A stretch of 42,524 nucleotides of DNA from the NCBI GenBank assembly GCA_024684455.1, contig JAIKWU010000046.1:1-42524 (forward strand), read 5' to 3'. A model generated the notes under the pieces. That model did no database searches, had not been told where the DNA came from, and worked only from the letters and a program-made list of their open reading frames with translations. A program made the translations under genes and the position numbers. Source of the DNA: Bacteroidaceae bacterium (GTDB taxonomy: Bacteria; Bacteroidota; Bacteroidia; Bacteroidales; Bacteroidaceae). Positions 8,901 through 17,053 of this stretch are shown piece after piece; the stretch's first letter is position 1, and every line of letters starts with the position of its first letter.

Positions 8901-11229
8901 CACGCACATGGATGCTGGTGATGGTGATGCCGTCAATTCTCGCAACGCTCAGTGGACACAACTGGCCAATGCAGTGATTCAGAACGCCTTCACCACACGT
9001 CCGAAGATCATCATGGGCGACTTTAACAGCCGCTACACACGTGAGAACATCATTGCCAACTTCAAGAACCCAATTGAGGAAACGGGCAACTATGAGTTCC
9101 ACGACGTATGGGTTGACTTGATTCGCAGTGGCAGTTATCCCAGTGTAGGCGACCCAAGTCTCTCGAACGAAGTGGTCGATAAGATGATCTACCTCAACCC
9201 GACGGCTCCAGGCTCTGCAACACTCACGCCGCTTAGTTATTCACGTGAGACCGACTATACCGTAGGCACCGTCTATGGCACCAGCGACAACACAGCCCTG
9301 GGCGACCACGGGCCCATCGTCGTGCAATTCCGTGCCACCAAACCCGCCGTTCAGTATCCTGAAGTGAAGGACCGCTGGGCATGGACAGGCGAGACATTTG
9401 TAGCCCAAGCAACACGCTACCTCTATAATGTCAACTTCGGACGTTGGGACAGCGGCCGTAACGGTTTCCTTACCAACGACGGAACATTAGTACGCGACCC
9501 GAACCTCTCCAATGTCAACCTCTTCCACTTATACGGCGATCAATCCAGTTGCTCGGTTAACAACGGCATTGTAAAACTGCGCATGGACTACATCGCTGGC
9601 AGGGCTACCTATGTGGCAGACTTGATTCCTGACAGCGAGAGCGGTGCCACAGAGTTTGAGTTCCAACAAGCCGACGCCGAGAACTCCGAAGGCGTGAACC
9701 TCGCTTACCATCTCTACAAACGCATTAACTCAAGAGACTATTATTTCGGTGCTGACGACCCAACGACCCTCCAGCCTCATCGCAACAAGTCGAAATTAAA
9801 CGCATGGGCGCTTATCAGTTCTGAGCAACTGCAGGAGTACAATCGCTACTGCGCTGCTTGGGACAAGGGTATGACCTATGTTTCCTACCTCCCGCTTGAA
9901 GATGAGACCATCGACGAGATGAACGAGTTGCTTCAGCGCACAGAAGTACGTTGGACTGACACGACGACCGAAGACCTTGAGGCACTCAACGCTCAGATTG
10001 AGGCTTGGTTCGACGATAATCAGACCGCACACATCGTCAATCCGTCGTTCGAATTCGACAGCAATGGCAATCAGTTGACCACTGCAACTACCTACACCAA
10101 CTATGTAGTTCCTGGTTGGACAGTTCCTCACGATGTTGATGAAGCCTTCATCTCAAACAAGAACGTGAGCGGCGACGGATGGACACGCAACTTCAACGAC
10201 GTGGATGGCAACTACGTATTCAACACCTTTGGCGGTACGCCATCCAATGGTTTCTACGTACGCCAGACCATCAGCGGTCTGCCCGAAGGTTTCTATAAAC
10301 TGAAGGCCGTGACGGCCTCGTATGCCGGCAACTCCATCACTCTGGAGATTGGCAACTCGACGCAGACCACTCCCATCACTGTTGACCGTCCGCTGTCGCA
10401 ACATCTCGAAGTGCCTCTATATTACCACAACGGTGAGGGCAGCATCGTGATTGGTGCAAGTTCGAGCAACTGGTTCGAAATCGACGACTTCCAACTCTAT
10501 CGTTACGACTACTACTATGACGAGACGATTGGAACATCTGAGTACGCTACGACGGCTATCCGTTACAACACAGAGATTCCTGCCGGTGTAGAAGTCTATT
10601 ACGCCACCAAAATCAACGAAGCATCGGGTGATACGGGTGACAAGATTCGCAACTTCGTCCATCTGGAGAAGTACGAGGGCAAACATATTGCTGCTGGCGA
10701 AGGTGTCATCCTCTACAAGGGTGGTAACGATGCTGCACGTCAGTTCCGCTTCTATCGTACCAACGAGGATGTTGAACGCATCGCCGACAATCACCTGCTG
10801 GGTGCTGTTGATCGTATTGAAGTGGCCGACAAGCAGGCTGGCTGCACCTACTACGTGCTGTCGAAGAAGACCATCACCTACGACAAGCGAGTGGAAACAG
10901 TTAACGAAACCACGGGTGAGGTAACAACCAGTACCGTGGAGACCACTGAACCCGTTATCGGCTTCTATAAGTTGGCTAACACGACCGCTGTTCCTGCCCA
11001 CAAGGCATACATCCGTGTCGATGCCATGAATGAATTTGCAGTCAAGGGCTACATCTTCTCGTTCGACGAAGACGTGACACCGACGGCGGTGAAGCAGATT
11101 GAGACCGACGCTGAAGCCACCGTCACTGGCATCTACAGCCTGAATGGCGCACGCCAGCAGACTCTCCAGCGTGGCATGAACATCGTCCGCATGAGCGACG
11201 GCAGTGTGAAGAAAATTCTGGTAAAATAA
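5968..11229 (+). CDS. Giant secreted multidomain protein with EEP (DNase I-like) domain and T9SS-like C-terminal signal, copy 2
   Basis: A 1753-residue paralogue of the protein at 1593. A signal peptide (residues 1-25, ending GAQAQ) is followed by two repeats of a beta-rich FYIYNVG / YYIYNVG module (about 35-155 and 446-575), which copy 1 lacks. Each repeat precedes a galactose-binding-like sandwich (about 167-340 and 586-738). A small beta module (745-829) leads into the EEP domain (about 832-1120) with LNVDGLP, VQED, THMDAG, GDFNSR, DKMIY and LGDHGPI, all likely catalytic positions kept. A complete NPSFEF-type sandwich (about 1358-1515) follows, then the YYDETIG module with an extra stretch rich in T, V and E, and the same T9SS type A-like tail as copy 1. 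It is expected at the cell surface or released. The substrate is unknown; the multiple sandwich modules suggest glycan or surface binding. Confidence 0.82.
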   Translation: MRKNLLLSITMLLCMMMSALGAQAQSWTASAPDNGTFYIYNVGAEKFLASGTSWGSRASIEPHGAMALTLAANEGGYTISTAPLYTDKYLGADGYMDNGTAAVWTFVAVSGQADTYKMKNGSNYLFWDGTGTWTTSVGSDPGNANGYWKLVTKDNLLAVLPNGTLEDPVDATYLIVNNWFCKGNGSKAGMGYANIDCIPTGWSGEYVQDYWGVDTWDAAAACYCIEQYHRAYDNYQKFTNVPNGTYTLSAQGFYRADDYNGTMPYIYANSDRTTLKSLTSENPPAGTPNGIGAAATAFLQGYYNVSVTTKVTNGILRIGVKDESNSCWTAFDNFSLIYKGPDAEPISSVAVEFPGNGETLAANTWYYFDIPANGDYTFDSNGLGNFVYTTNGEQNIHSSSISTSSISSSMTLSAGRIYFLTTGNNTLTIGLPAELTVNGDTWSTGEYYIYNVGGKRYLTHGSAWGMHAIVDGAGESVVIGGTQNAATLHLSKVTSGYLGNDAYVDKATDAAEYTTWKFEPVNKVGYTNVFKLKANNGGSYLKWEGGGAYGWANEALMDAAADGQNSYWILVRKETRENYSAASSSNPVDMTWKVTDPDIEVSTDGSADAWSTSGSTNFVIQSNGATGTAARFLERWTPTSSEEVGTLDDCETEQNLIGLPEGHYQLSVTAHSEQQAMAGAQISGAYFFAGSNKVAISGVNTYTIDFIADVSGVKIGYSVEGTNANWVYFDNVRLKYYGPIAEPLPNDNVTELVVGKWYYYDASAVGPYTLEGPVTNIVYTQNGDNLLDANPVTKTAQSKLILDAGRVYFQATAAGTTLKITSVNAEGITNTFTAASLNVDGLPTINIDLFNVHVNPDGRGEQGAKDISKYLMMSNKRYDLLAVQEDFNYNSELVSEFGNTYGQGKWRGEVGLSSILNPPSDTDGLNFFWNKNNGREASGESWTRYNTSVATEGNQYIKKGFRYYEVTLADGLKVDVYITHMDAGDGDAVNSRNAQWTQLANAVIQNAFTTRPKIIMGDFNSRYTRENIIANFKNPIEETGNYEFHDVWVDLIRSGSYPSVGDPSLSNEVVDKMIYLNPTAPGSATLTPLSYSRETDYTVGTVYGTSDNTALGDHGPIVVQFRATKPAVQYPEVKDRWAWTGETFVAQATRYLYNVNFGRWDSGRNGFLTNDGTLVRDPNLSNVNLFHLYGDQSSCSVNNGIVKLRMDYIAGRATYVADLIPDSESGATEFEFQQADAENSEGVNLAYHLYKRINSRDYYFGADDPTTLQPHRNKSKLNAWALISSEQLQEYNRYCAAWDKGMTYVSYLPLEDETIDEMNELLQRTEVRWTDTTTEDLEALNAQIEAWFDDNQTAHIVNPSFEFDSNGNQLTTATTYTNYVVPGWTVPHDVDEAFISNKNVSGDGWTRNFNDVDGNYVFNTFGGTPSNGFYVRQTISGLPEGFYKLKAVTASYAGNSITLEIGNSTQTTPITVDRPLSQHLEVPLYYHNGEGSIVIGASSSNWFEIDDFQLYRYDYYYDETIGTSEYATTAIRYNTEIPAGVEVYYATKINEASGDTGDKIRNFVHLEKYEGKHIAAGEGVILYKGGNDAARQFRFYRTNEDVERIADNHLLGAVDRIEVADKQAGCTYYVLSKKTITYDKRVETVNETTGEVTTSTVETTEPVIGFYKLANTTAVPAHKAYIRVDAMNEFAVKGYIFSFDEDVTPTAVKQIETDAEATVTGIYSLNGARQQTLQRGMNIVRMSDGSVKKILVK

Positions 11230-11255
11230 CTGACTTACAAAAAATTGTTGACATT

Positions 11256-11441
11256 ATGAAACAGATAATAAAGAAAGCCTATATTGAGCCAGAGTTGAAA
11301 TTCTGCTGCTACAGCAACAACATCATGCAGGTCCCTTCGTCACTTCCGCAAGGAAATGGTGACGACCCCATCGTTGACGACGAAGGTGATATCCTGTCGA
11401 AGGACCGTCACAAGAACGACGGTTGGGGCGACCTCTGGTAA
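11256..11441 (+). CDS. Small CC-motif / GDLW-ending peptide, copy 2
   Basis: A 61-residue protein starting MKQIIKKAYIEPEL, 26 bases after the stop of the EEP protein. It has the same plan as copy 1: basic N-terminus, FCCYSNN, a central QVPSSLPQGNGDD, an acidic patch and a GWGDLW end. Differences from copy 1 are few: N to K before the FCC, KKRHN to KDRHKN near the end, and the N-terminus. The stretch 11346-11402 is identical at the base level to 5621-5677, synonymous sites included. That is far tighter than the flanking EEP genes over most of their length and suggests recent conversion or strong constraint. There is no signal peptide. The function is unknown. Confidence 0.75.
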   Translation: MKQIIKKAYIEPELKFCCYSNNIMQVPSSLPQGNGDDPIVDDEGDILSKDRHKNDGWGDLW

Positions 11442-11466
11442 TGTTTCTCCCCTACTATAACAAAAG

Positions 11467-11502
11467 AAAAACTCCTGAAGATTCAGTTCTTCAGGAGTTT
11501 TT
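11467..11502 (+). terminator. Rho-independent terminator of EEP cassette 2, probably shared with pnp
   Basis: A perfect 14-bp stem pairs 11467-11480 with 11489-11502. Its sequence is the same as the cassette 1 terminator. T residues lie at one end and A residues at the other, so it could also stop pnp transcripts arriving on the minus strand from 11548. Confidence 0.82.
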
Positions 11503-11547
11503 CATTGCCTTCAACGTTAGCGACCAACGTTGAAAACGCTGTCAATT

Positions 11548-13893
11548 CTATCCGAGCAGGTCGTCGAGGGCACTGCGGAATCCGCCTTCCTGTGTCGGAG
11601 CATCACCCTCACCATTGTTGTCGCCATGACGGAAAGTCTGGCGTTGCGGGCGGTCTTCGTAACGACGCTCTGGACGCGGACGACGTTCACCACGGTCGAA
11701 GCCACGGTCACCACGTTCGGGACGTGGACGACGTTCGCGCGGAGGACGCTCTACATAGTCGGCAGGTTTTTCCAACAGCACGCGGTGCGAGAGTTTGAAC
11801 TTACCTGTCTTCTGGTCGATGTCAATGAGTTTGACGTCGATAGAGTCGCCTTCGTGAATGCCGGCTTCCTCGACGGTCTCCAGACGCTTCCAGTCGATTT
11901 CGCTGATGTGGAGCAGTCCGTCCTTACCAGGCATAAACTCAACGAAGCAACCGTAAGGCATGATACTCTGTACGGTGCCGTGATACACTTCACCTACTTC
12001 AGGCAGAGCCACGATAGCCTTGATCTTGGCAATGGCTGCCTCGATGCAAGCCTTGTCGGGTGCGCTGACCTGTACCTTGCCCACGCCGTCTTCTTCGTCA
12101 ATGGTAATGGTGGTCTGCGTGTCTTCCTGCATTTGCTGGATAATCTTTCCGCCAGGACCGATGACAGCACCGATGAATTCCTTCGGAATGATGATCTGTT
12201 CGATGCGCGGTACGTGAGGTTTGAGTTCCGGACGGGGTTCGCTGATGGTCTTCATCATTTCACCCATGATGTGTTCACGTCCTGCTTTAGCCTGCATAAG
12301 GGCCTTCTCCAGAATTTCGTAGGAGAGTCCGTCGCACTTGATGTCCATCTGTGTGGCGGTCAGTCCGTTCTTCGTACCTGTGGTCTTGAAGTCCATGTCG
12401 CCAAGGTGGTCCTCGTCACCGAGAATGTCACTGAGGATGGCAAACTTGTCTTCGCCTGGATTCTTGATGAGCCCCATGGCAATACCCGAAACAGGGTTCT
12501 TGATGGGCACACCGGCATCCATCAGAGCGAGCGTACCGGCACAGGTCGTTGCCATTGAACTGGAGCCGTTCGACTCGAGGATGTCGCTGACCACGCGGAT
12601 GGTGTAAGGATAGTCGTCGGGCAACTGGCCCTTGATGCCGCGCCATGCGAGGTGGCCGTGACCAATTTCACGACGGCCTACACCGCGCTGAGCCTTGGCT
12701 TCACCTGTTGAGAACGGCGGGAAGTTGTAGTGGAGCAGGAAGCGGTTGTATTCGCGAACGAGCGCACCGTCAACGAGTTTCTCGTCGAGTTTCGTGCCGA
12801 GCGTACAGGTTGAGAGCGACTGTGTTTCGCCACGTGTGAAGATGGCGCTTCCGTGAGGACCGGGGAACGATCCGACTTCGCACCAGATGGGGCGGATGTC
12901 GGTGGTCTTGCGTCCGTCGAGACGGATGCCTTCGTCGAGCACGCAACGGCGCATGGCATCGCGTTCCACGTCGTGATAATAGCGGTCAACAAGCGCGTTC
13001 TTCTCTGCGAGTTCGTCCTCGCTCATATCAGGATGAGCAGCCGCGTAGGCTTCCTTGTAGTCTTCGCGAATCTTCTCGAACGCTTCAGCACGCTGGTGTT
13101 TTTCGAGTGCCTGCTTCGTCACGTCATAGGCGGGCTGGTAGCACACCTTCTTGACGTCTTCACGCAGTTCCTCGTCGTTTACCTCGTGGCAGTATTCGCG
13201 TTTCACGTCGGTGCCGAGTTCTTTCATCAGTTCCTTCTGCAGTTGGCATTGGGGCTTGATGGCGGCGTGAGCCACTTTCAGGGCTTCGAGCAAGTCTTGC
13301 TCGCTCACTTCCTTCATCTCGCCTTCCACCATCATGATGTTCTCTTCGGTGGCACCGACCATAAGGTCCATATCGGCTTCCTTGAGTTGCTGGAAGGTGG
13401 GGTTGATGACAAATTCGCCGTTGATACGGGCGACGCGCACCTCGCTAATCGGGCCTTCGAAAGGAATGTCCGAGCAGGCCAGTGCAGCCGACGCAGCAAA
13501 TCCTGCCAGTGCATCAGGCATATCCACGCCGTCGGCCGAGTAGAGGTTCACGTTGACATATACCTCAGCGTGATAGTTGCTCGGGAACAACGGACGGAGC
13601 GCACGGTCCACAAGGCGGCAGGTGAGGATTTCCTCGTCGCTGGCCTTGCCTTCGCGCTTGGTGAAACCTCCGGGGAAACGTCCCGCAGCGGCGTACTTTT
13701 CGCGGTACTCCACTTGCAGAGGCATGAAATCTGTTCCGGGTACTGCATCTTTTGCTGCGCAAACAGTGGCCAGGAGCATCGTCTTGCCCATCGTGAGCAA
13801 CACAGCGCCATCGGCTTGTTTGGCCAGCCTTCCTGTCTCGATGCTGATTTCGCGTCCGTCAGGCAGCGAGACTTTCTTTGTGATTACGTTCAT
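11548..13893 (-). CDS. pnp: Polyribonucleotide nucleotidyltransferase (PNPase)
   Basis: A 781-residue PNPase that degrades RNA from the 3' end by phosphorolysis in the cytoplasm. The order is classic: first RNase PH domain (about 10-145, with [12 protein letters not shown]), helical domain, second RNase PH domain (about 325-470, [13 protein letters not shown] and QMDIK near the active site), KH domain with the IGPGGK loop (about 560-620) and S1 domain (about 630-700). The last 70-80 residues are arginine, glycine and glutamate rich ([17 protein letters not shown] type), an RNA-binding-like tail seen in Bacteroidetes PNPases. The start [13 protein letters not shown] at 13893 matches the family. 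An in-frame ATG at 13962 would add 23 unlikely residues. It has its own promoter at 14149-14180 and a leader of about 250 bases with strong inverted repeats. Confidence 0.96.
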   Translation of the reverse strand: MNVITKKVSLPDGREISIETGRLAKQADGAVLLTMGKTMLLATVCAAKDAVPGTDFMPLQVEYREKYAAAGRFPGGFTKREGKASDEEILTCRLVDRALRPLFPSNYHAEVYVNVNLYSADGVDMPDALAGFAASAALACSDIPFEGPISEVRVARINGEFVINPTFQQLKEADMDLMVGATEENIMMVEGEMKEVSEQDLLEALKVAHAAIKPQCQLQKELMKELGTDVKREYCHEVNDEELREDVKKVCYQPAYDVTKQALEKHQRAEAFEKIREDYKEAYAAAHPDMSEDELAEKNALVDRYYHDVERDAMRRCVLDEGIRLDGRKTTDIRPIWCEVGSFPGPHGSAIFTRGETQSLSTCTLGTKLDEKLVDGALVREYNRFLLHYNFPPFSTGEAKAQRGVGRREIGHGHLAWRGIKGQLPDDYPYTIRVVSDILESNGSSSMATTCAGTLALMDAGVPIKNPVSGIAMGLIKNPGEDKFAILSDILGDEDHLGDMDFKTTGTKNGLTATQMDIKCDGLSYEILEKALMQAKAGREHIMGEMMKTISEPRPELKPHVPRIEQIIIPKEFIGAVIGPGGKIIQQMQEDTQTTITIDEEDGVGKVQVSAPDKACIEAAIAKIKAIVALPEVGEVYHGTVQSIMPYGCFVEFMPGKDGLLHISEIDWKRLETVEEAGIHEGDSIDVKLIDIDQKTGKFKLSHRVLLEKPADYVERPPRERRPRPERGDRGFDRGERRPRPERRYEDRPQRQTFRHGDNNGEGDAPTQEGGFRSALDDLLG

Positions 13894-13948
13894 CTTTTTT
13901 CTTTTTGTTAAAACATCTTGAATTACATCATTGTAACCTGTGCCGTCC

Positions 13949-14126
13949 ACACACAAAGACACGAAGACACAAAATACACTTTTCTCGGCCTCGTAAGAAA
14001 CGAATGAACAAAGTTCACAAAGTAATGAAAGACTGTTGCTTCACTCCCTTTGTGAACTTTGTCTCCTTTACCTCTTACATCTGTTGCGTCAAAAGCGAAC
14101 TTTGTGTCTTCGCGTCTTCGTGTTTG
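13949..14126. repeat. Nested inverted repeat in the pnp leader
   Basis: The outer arms (about 13953-13972 and 14101-14120) are built on the words acacaaagac and gtgtcttcg and pair over about 18 bases with one mismatch. The inner arms are perfect for 15 bases: ACAAAGTTCACAAAG at 14008-14022 against 14048-14062. Together they can fold into one long two-step hairpin. This is the main content of the 370-base gap between pnp and the regulator gene. Confidence 0.7.
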
Positions 14127-14148
14127 CGGACAAACACATTTTACGCTG

Positions 14149-14180
14149 CAAAGGTACGAATAAGTGAGCGAAATACCAAA
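14149..14180 (-). promoter_or_regulatory. Bacteroidetes-type promoter for pnp
   Basis: On the minus strand, TTTG (14177-14180) and TACCTTTG (14149-14156) are separated by 20 bases. Transcription would start near 14142, so the whole nested inverted repeat lies in the pnp leader. Confidence 0.7.
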
Positions 14181-14263
14181 TTTATCGATAAAAACATCGC
14201 CCTAAGGGTACAGAACGCTTCAGCATCCTTCTCAACGACAGTTCCTCACACACACAGACGTCG

Positions 14264-16852
14264 TTATATAACTTCAGAGGGTGACATTCCATACTCGTTC
14301 TTGAAGCAGAGGCTGAAGTATTTAGGCGAATTGAAACCGCAGCGGTCGGACACCTCTGTCACGTTGTACCCGTCGCGCAGCAGTTGCATGGCATTGGCAA
14401 GCCGGTGGCGGCGCACATATTCGTTGGCACTCATGCCCGTGAGTTCTTTCAGACGGCGATAGAGTGTACTATAACTCATGTACATTTCGGTGGTAAGGAA
14501 TTGTATGTCGAGCGCAGGGTCGTCAAGATGCTTGAGGATGAGGGAGTCAAGACGCTCAAGAAACTCACGGTCCACACGGTTGGGCTCAGGAGTTTTCTCA
14601 TTTTCTTTTCCATCTTTCCTTTCTTCCTTCTGTTGCCAATCACTCCTGTTCTGCGATTGTCCCGAAGGGAGGACGTGGTTACCATCTTCCACTGAGCCAT
14701 TATACTCACCAGACTCGGAAGGAGTCGAGGGCTGGGGCTGGTGGGACTGGTCCGCGTTGACTGTAGAATATAACACAGCCAGACGCTCGGCCAGACGGCG
14801 GCGCAGTACCTGTCGCTGCTGATAGAGGTGCCACTGATACCAGAGGAATGTGACAAGGATGACGACATAGAGCAGACGCATCCACCACGTCCACCACCAG
14901 GGCTGACGCACTGTGAAGGACAACATGGAAAAGGGCTCGCTCCACGGCTCGTTGTGCAGGCGTGCGCGTACCTCTAAATCATATGTACCAGGACTTGAGT
15001 TCTGTATCGTAATCAGACGTTCGACTCCCAAGTCGTACCACTGTCCCTTGCCTGCCGTCAGACGATACTGAAACTCCACGGCATCGGCCTTCGAAAGGTC
15101 ATCGATGCCAATGGCAATCTGGAACGAATTGGCATCGTAGGCAAAACTGCCGTCGGTCACACGTTCGAGGGGAACGTACTCATGCCCGACCGCACCCGTC
15201 TCGGAATCGGACGTAAGGAGCGTGAAAGAGGAAATGAAAACAGACGGAAGCGAACGCTGGCGACTGACAGAGTCGGGATGGAACACGCACGCACCTTCCT
15301 GCTGACCGAAGACTATGCGGCCGTCGGGCAGTTTGACCACATGACGGGCGACGAAACCATCGTAAGGTATGCCTTCATTGTAGGTGTAGTTACGAATGAC
15401 ACCCGTCTCGGGGTCGATGCAGGAAATGCCTCCGCCGTTGCTGGTCCAGATTCGTCCATGAGCGTCCTCGCACAGTGCCATCTGGATGAGGTTCTGCACA
15501 CCCTCAGCACGGGAAAACGTGCGCATCTGCTCGGGCTGTTGCGTATCGTCGAAAACGGAAAGTCCGTTGTGATGAGCCATCCAGACACGACCTTTGCTGT
15601 CCAGTATCATCATGTTCACATCGGGCGAAGGGTCGTAATGATGGTGAGCCACCTGTTTCCCGTCCTTCGTGAACACATAGACACCTCCGCCGAAGGTCGA
15701 GAGCCAGAGTTTGCCCTGACGGTCAACAAGGACGCTCGTGACGATGAGCATGTCGAGTTGGCGGTTGATGTCGTCGCGACGAAGCGGGGCACCCTCCCCT
15801 TTCTGCTCATAAAAGCCGTCGGTGGTACCGACATAGGTGATATCGCCGTCGCGCAGCGTACCCGTCACCTCCTCAATACCAAGATAGACAGGCTGCAGGA
15901 ACAGGGTGTCGAAAGGAACAAAAAGCGGATGCTCATGGCACTCAACACTGACACCGCGACGCCCGTCGGCCTTCCAGAGGTTGCCCTGGCGATCCTCCAT
16001 CATCGAGAACACACCGTCGCCACCTACGCCTACCAGCATCTCGCCGCTACGGCGGCACAGGAGCGAAAGCACGTTGGTGGATGTGGGGATGTGGCATACA
16101 TAACGATGCTCGCGCGGCGAGAATACCGACACGCCTGCGACCGTTGCTGTCCACAAGTTGCCCTCGGCATCCCAGCAAAGCGAATAAGCATCATCGCCGA
16201 TGGGCGAAGTGTCGCTTGCCTGTCCCGTGTTAGGGTAACACGTCAGTGTCCGAGCACGCATGTCGAGCACCGAAAGTCCGTTGCGCACATGACCAATATA
16301 CAGATTCCCCTTGCCGTCATCGACCGCAGTCCAGAACGGCTCTATGAGCGAGGGGAACTGCTCGTTGCTATAGTGAGTGAGGGTGCCGTCGGGAGCCATA
16401 TAGTCGATGCCTCGCAGATAGTAGGCCACCCAGATGCCACCGTCAGTGGCATGGATGAGTCGCGTCACAGCATTAGACAGCAAGCCGTCTCGCGTGTTCA
16501 TCAACTTCCACTCACCCGTTCGCGTGTTCAGTCGGCACATACCTTCGTGGCGCGTGCCAATCCACACCGTCTCACCGTCGTCGTCGGCAAGCACCGTGTT
16601 GAGTTCGTTGCTAGGCAGCGGTGAATTGTACTGGTCATAGACAGTAAAACGGTAGCCGTCCCAACAGTGAAGTCCACCGTCGGTCGCCATCCAAACACGA
16701 CCCTGACGGTCCTGCACCATATCGACAACACGCCCATTGCTCATGCCCTGCTCCAATCCCAAATGAATGATGCGCGGCTGAGCCATGCCGTTAAAAAAGT
16801 GGAAACTCAGAAAAAGACAAACAATAAGACGGACGATATGCTGTGACATCAT
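14264..16852 (-). CDS. Membrane-spanning propeller / Y_Y_Y / AraC-type regulator lacking kinase and receiver domains
   Basis: An 862-residue regulator. A signal or anchor segment (1-25) is followed by a two-component-type beta-propeller with repeated GRVWMATDGGL / GETVWIGT blades (about 30-560), a Y_Y_Y domain (about 565-645) and one transmembrane helix (about 651-675, tryptophan-rich edge). Where Bacteroides hybrid two-component proteins carry HisKA, HATPase and receiver domains, there is only a polar linker of about 80 residues rich in S, Q, E and K. The C-terminal 95 residues form an AraC-type HTH (YSTLYRRLKELTGMSANEY, RCGFNSPKYF). It should sense an extracellular ligand, perhaps a glycan, and act on DNA directly from the membrane. 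It is divergent from the secreted protein gene at 17054, a likely target. The start is either of two adjacent ATGs. Confidence 0.85.
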   Translation of the reverse strand: MMSQHIVRLIVCLFLSFHFFNGMAQPRIIHLGLEQGMSNGRVVDMVQDRQGRVWMATDGGLHCWDGYRFTVYDQYNSPLPSNELNTVLADDDGETVWIGTRHEGMCRLNTRTGEWKLMNTRDGLLSNAVTRLIHATDGGIWVAYYLRGIDYMAPDGTLTHYSNEQFPSLIEPFWTAVDDGKGNLYIGHVRNGLSVLDMRARTLTCYPNTGQASDTSPIGDDAYSLCWDAEGNLWTATVAGVSVFSPREHRYVCHIPTSTNVLSLLCRRSGEMLVGVGGDGVFSMMEDRQGNLWKADGRRGVSVECHEHPLFVPFDTLFLQPVYLGIEEVTGTLRDGDITYVGTTDGFYEQKGEGAPLRRDDINRQLDMLIVTSVLVDRQGKLWLSTFGGGVYVFTKDGKQVAHHHYDPSPDVNMMILDSKGRVWMAHHNGLSVFDDTQQPEQMRTFSRAEGVQNLIQMALCEDAHGRIWTSNGGGISCIDPETGVIRNYTYNEGIPYDGFVARHVVKLPDGRIVFGQQEGACVFHPDSVSRQRSLPSVFISSFTLLTSDSETGAVGHEYVPLERVTDGSFAYDANSFQIAIGIDDLSKADAVEFQYRLTAGKGQWYDLGVERLITIQNSSPGTYDLEVRARLHNEPWSEPFSMLSFTVRQPWWWTWWMRLLYVVILVTFLWYQWHLYQQRQVLRRRLAERLAVLYSTVNADQSHQPQPSTPSESGEYNGSVEDGNHVLPSGQSQNRSDWQQKEERKDGKENEKTPEPNRVDREFLERLDSLILKHLDDPALDIQFLTTEMYMSYSTLYRRLKELTGMSANEYVRRHRLANAMQLLRDGYNVTEVSDRCGFNSPKYFSLCFKNEYGMSPSEVI

Positions 16853-16875
16853 GGACGAAGTGTTATAATTTTCTA

Positions 16876-16883
16876 CAAAGATA
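16876..16883 (-). promoter_or_regulatory. Probable -7 box for the AraC-type regulator gene
   Basis: Read on the minus strand this is TATCTTTG, matching TAnnTTTG, 23 bases before the ATG at 16852. No TTTG lies at the usual -33 distance, so it is only a partial match. Confidence 0.4.
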
Positions 16884-17002
16884 ACAATTATTCTTTTTCA
16901 TCGATATGTTAGAAGTGCAAAAAATGTATTTTTTTAGATAAAATGAATGATTTTTGAACCTACTTGACCAAAAAATGTACTACTTATTTCAAAGATTATA
17001 CG

Positions 17003-17010
17003 TAACTTTG
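17003..17010 (+). promoter_or_regulatory. Probable -7 box for the secreted metalloprotease-like gene
   Basis: TAACTTTG matches the -7 consensus exactly and lies 43 bases before the ATG at 17054. No TTTG is seen 19-21 bases upstream. A missing -33 box would fit a promoter that needs an activator, and the divergent AraC-type protein is a candidate. Confidence 0.45.
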
Positions 17011-17053
17011 CACTCGGTGAAACATGGCAAAACAATTAAATAACATCAACAAC

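Noticed and set aside
11530..13911. Two long plus-strand open frames (342 and 352 codons) antisense to pnp
   Set aside because: pnp is unambiguous on the minus strand; the antisense products show no domain and arise from codon bias.
13894..13962. 23-residue N-terminal extension of PNPase
   Set aside because: PNPases start at the [17 protein letters not shown] segment, and the extension overlaps the repeat-containing leader.
15182..16624. Open frame of 480 codons antisense to the propeller/AraC regulator
   Set aside because: No domain or signal is visible and the minus-strand gene has clear propeller repeats and an HTH.
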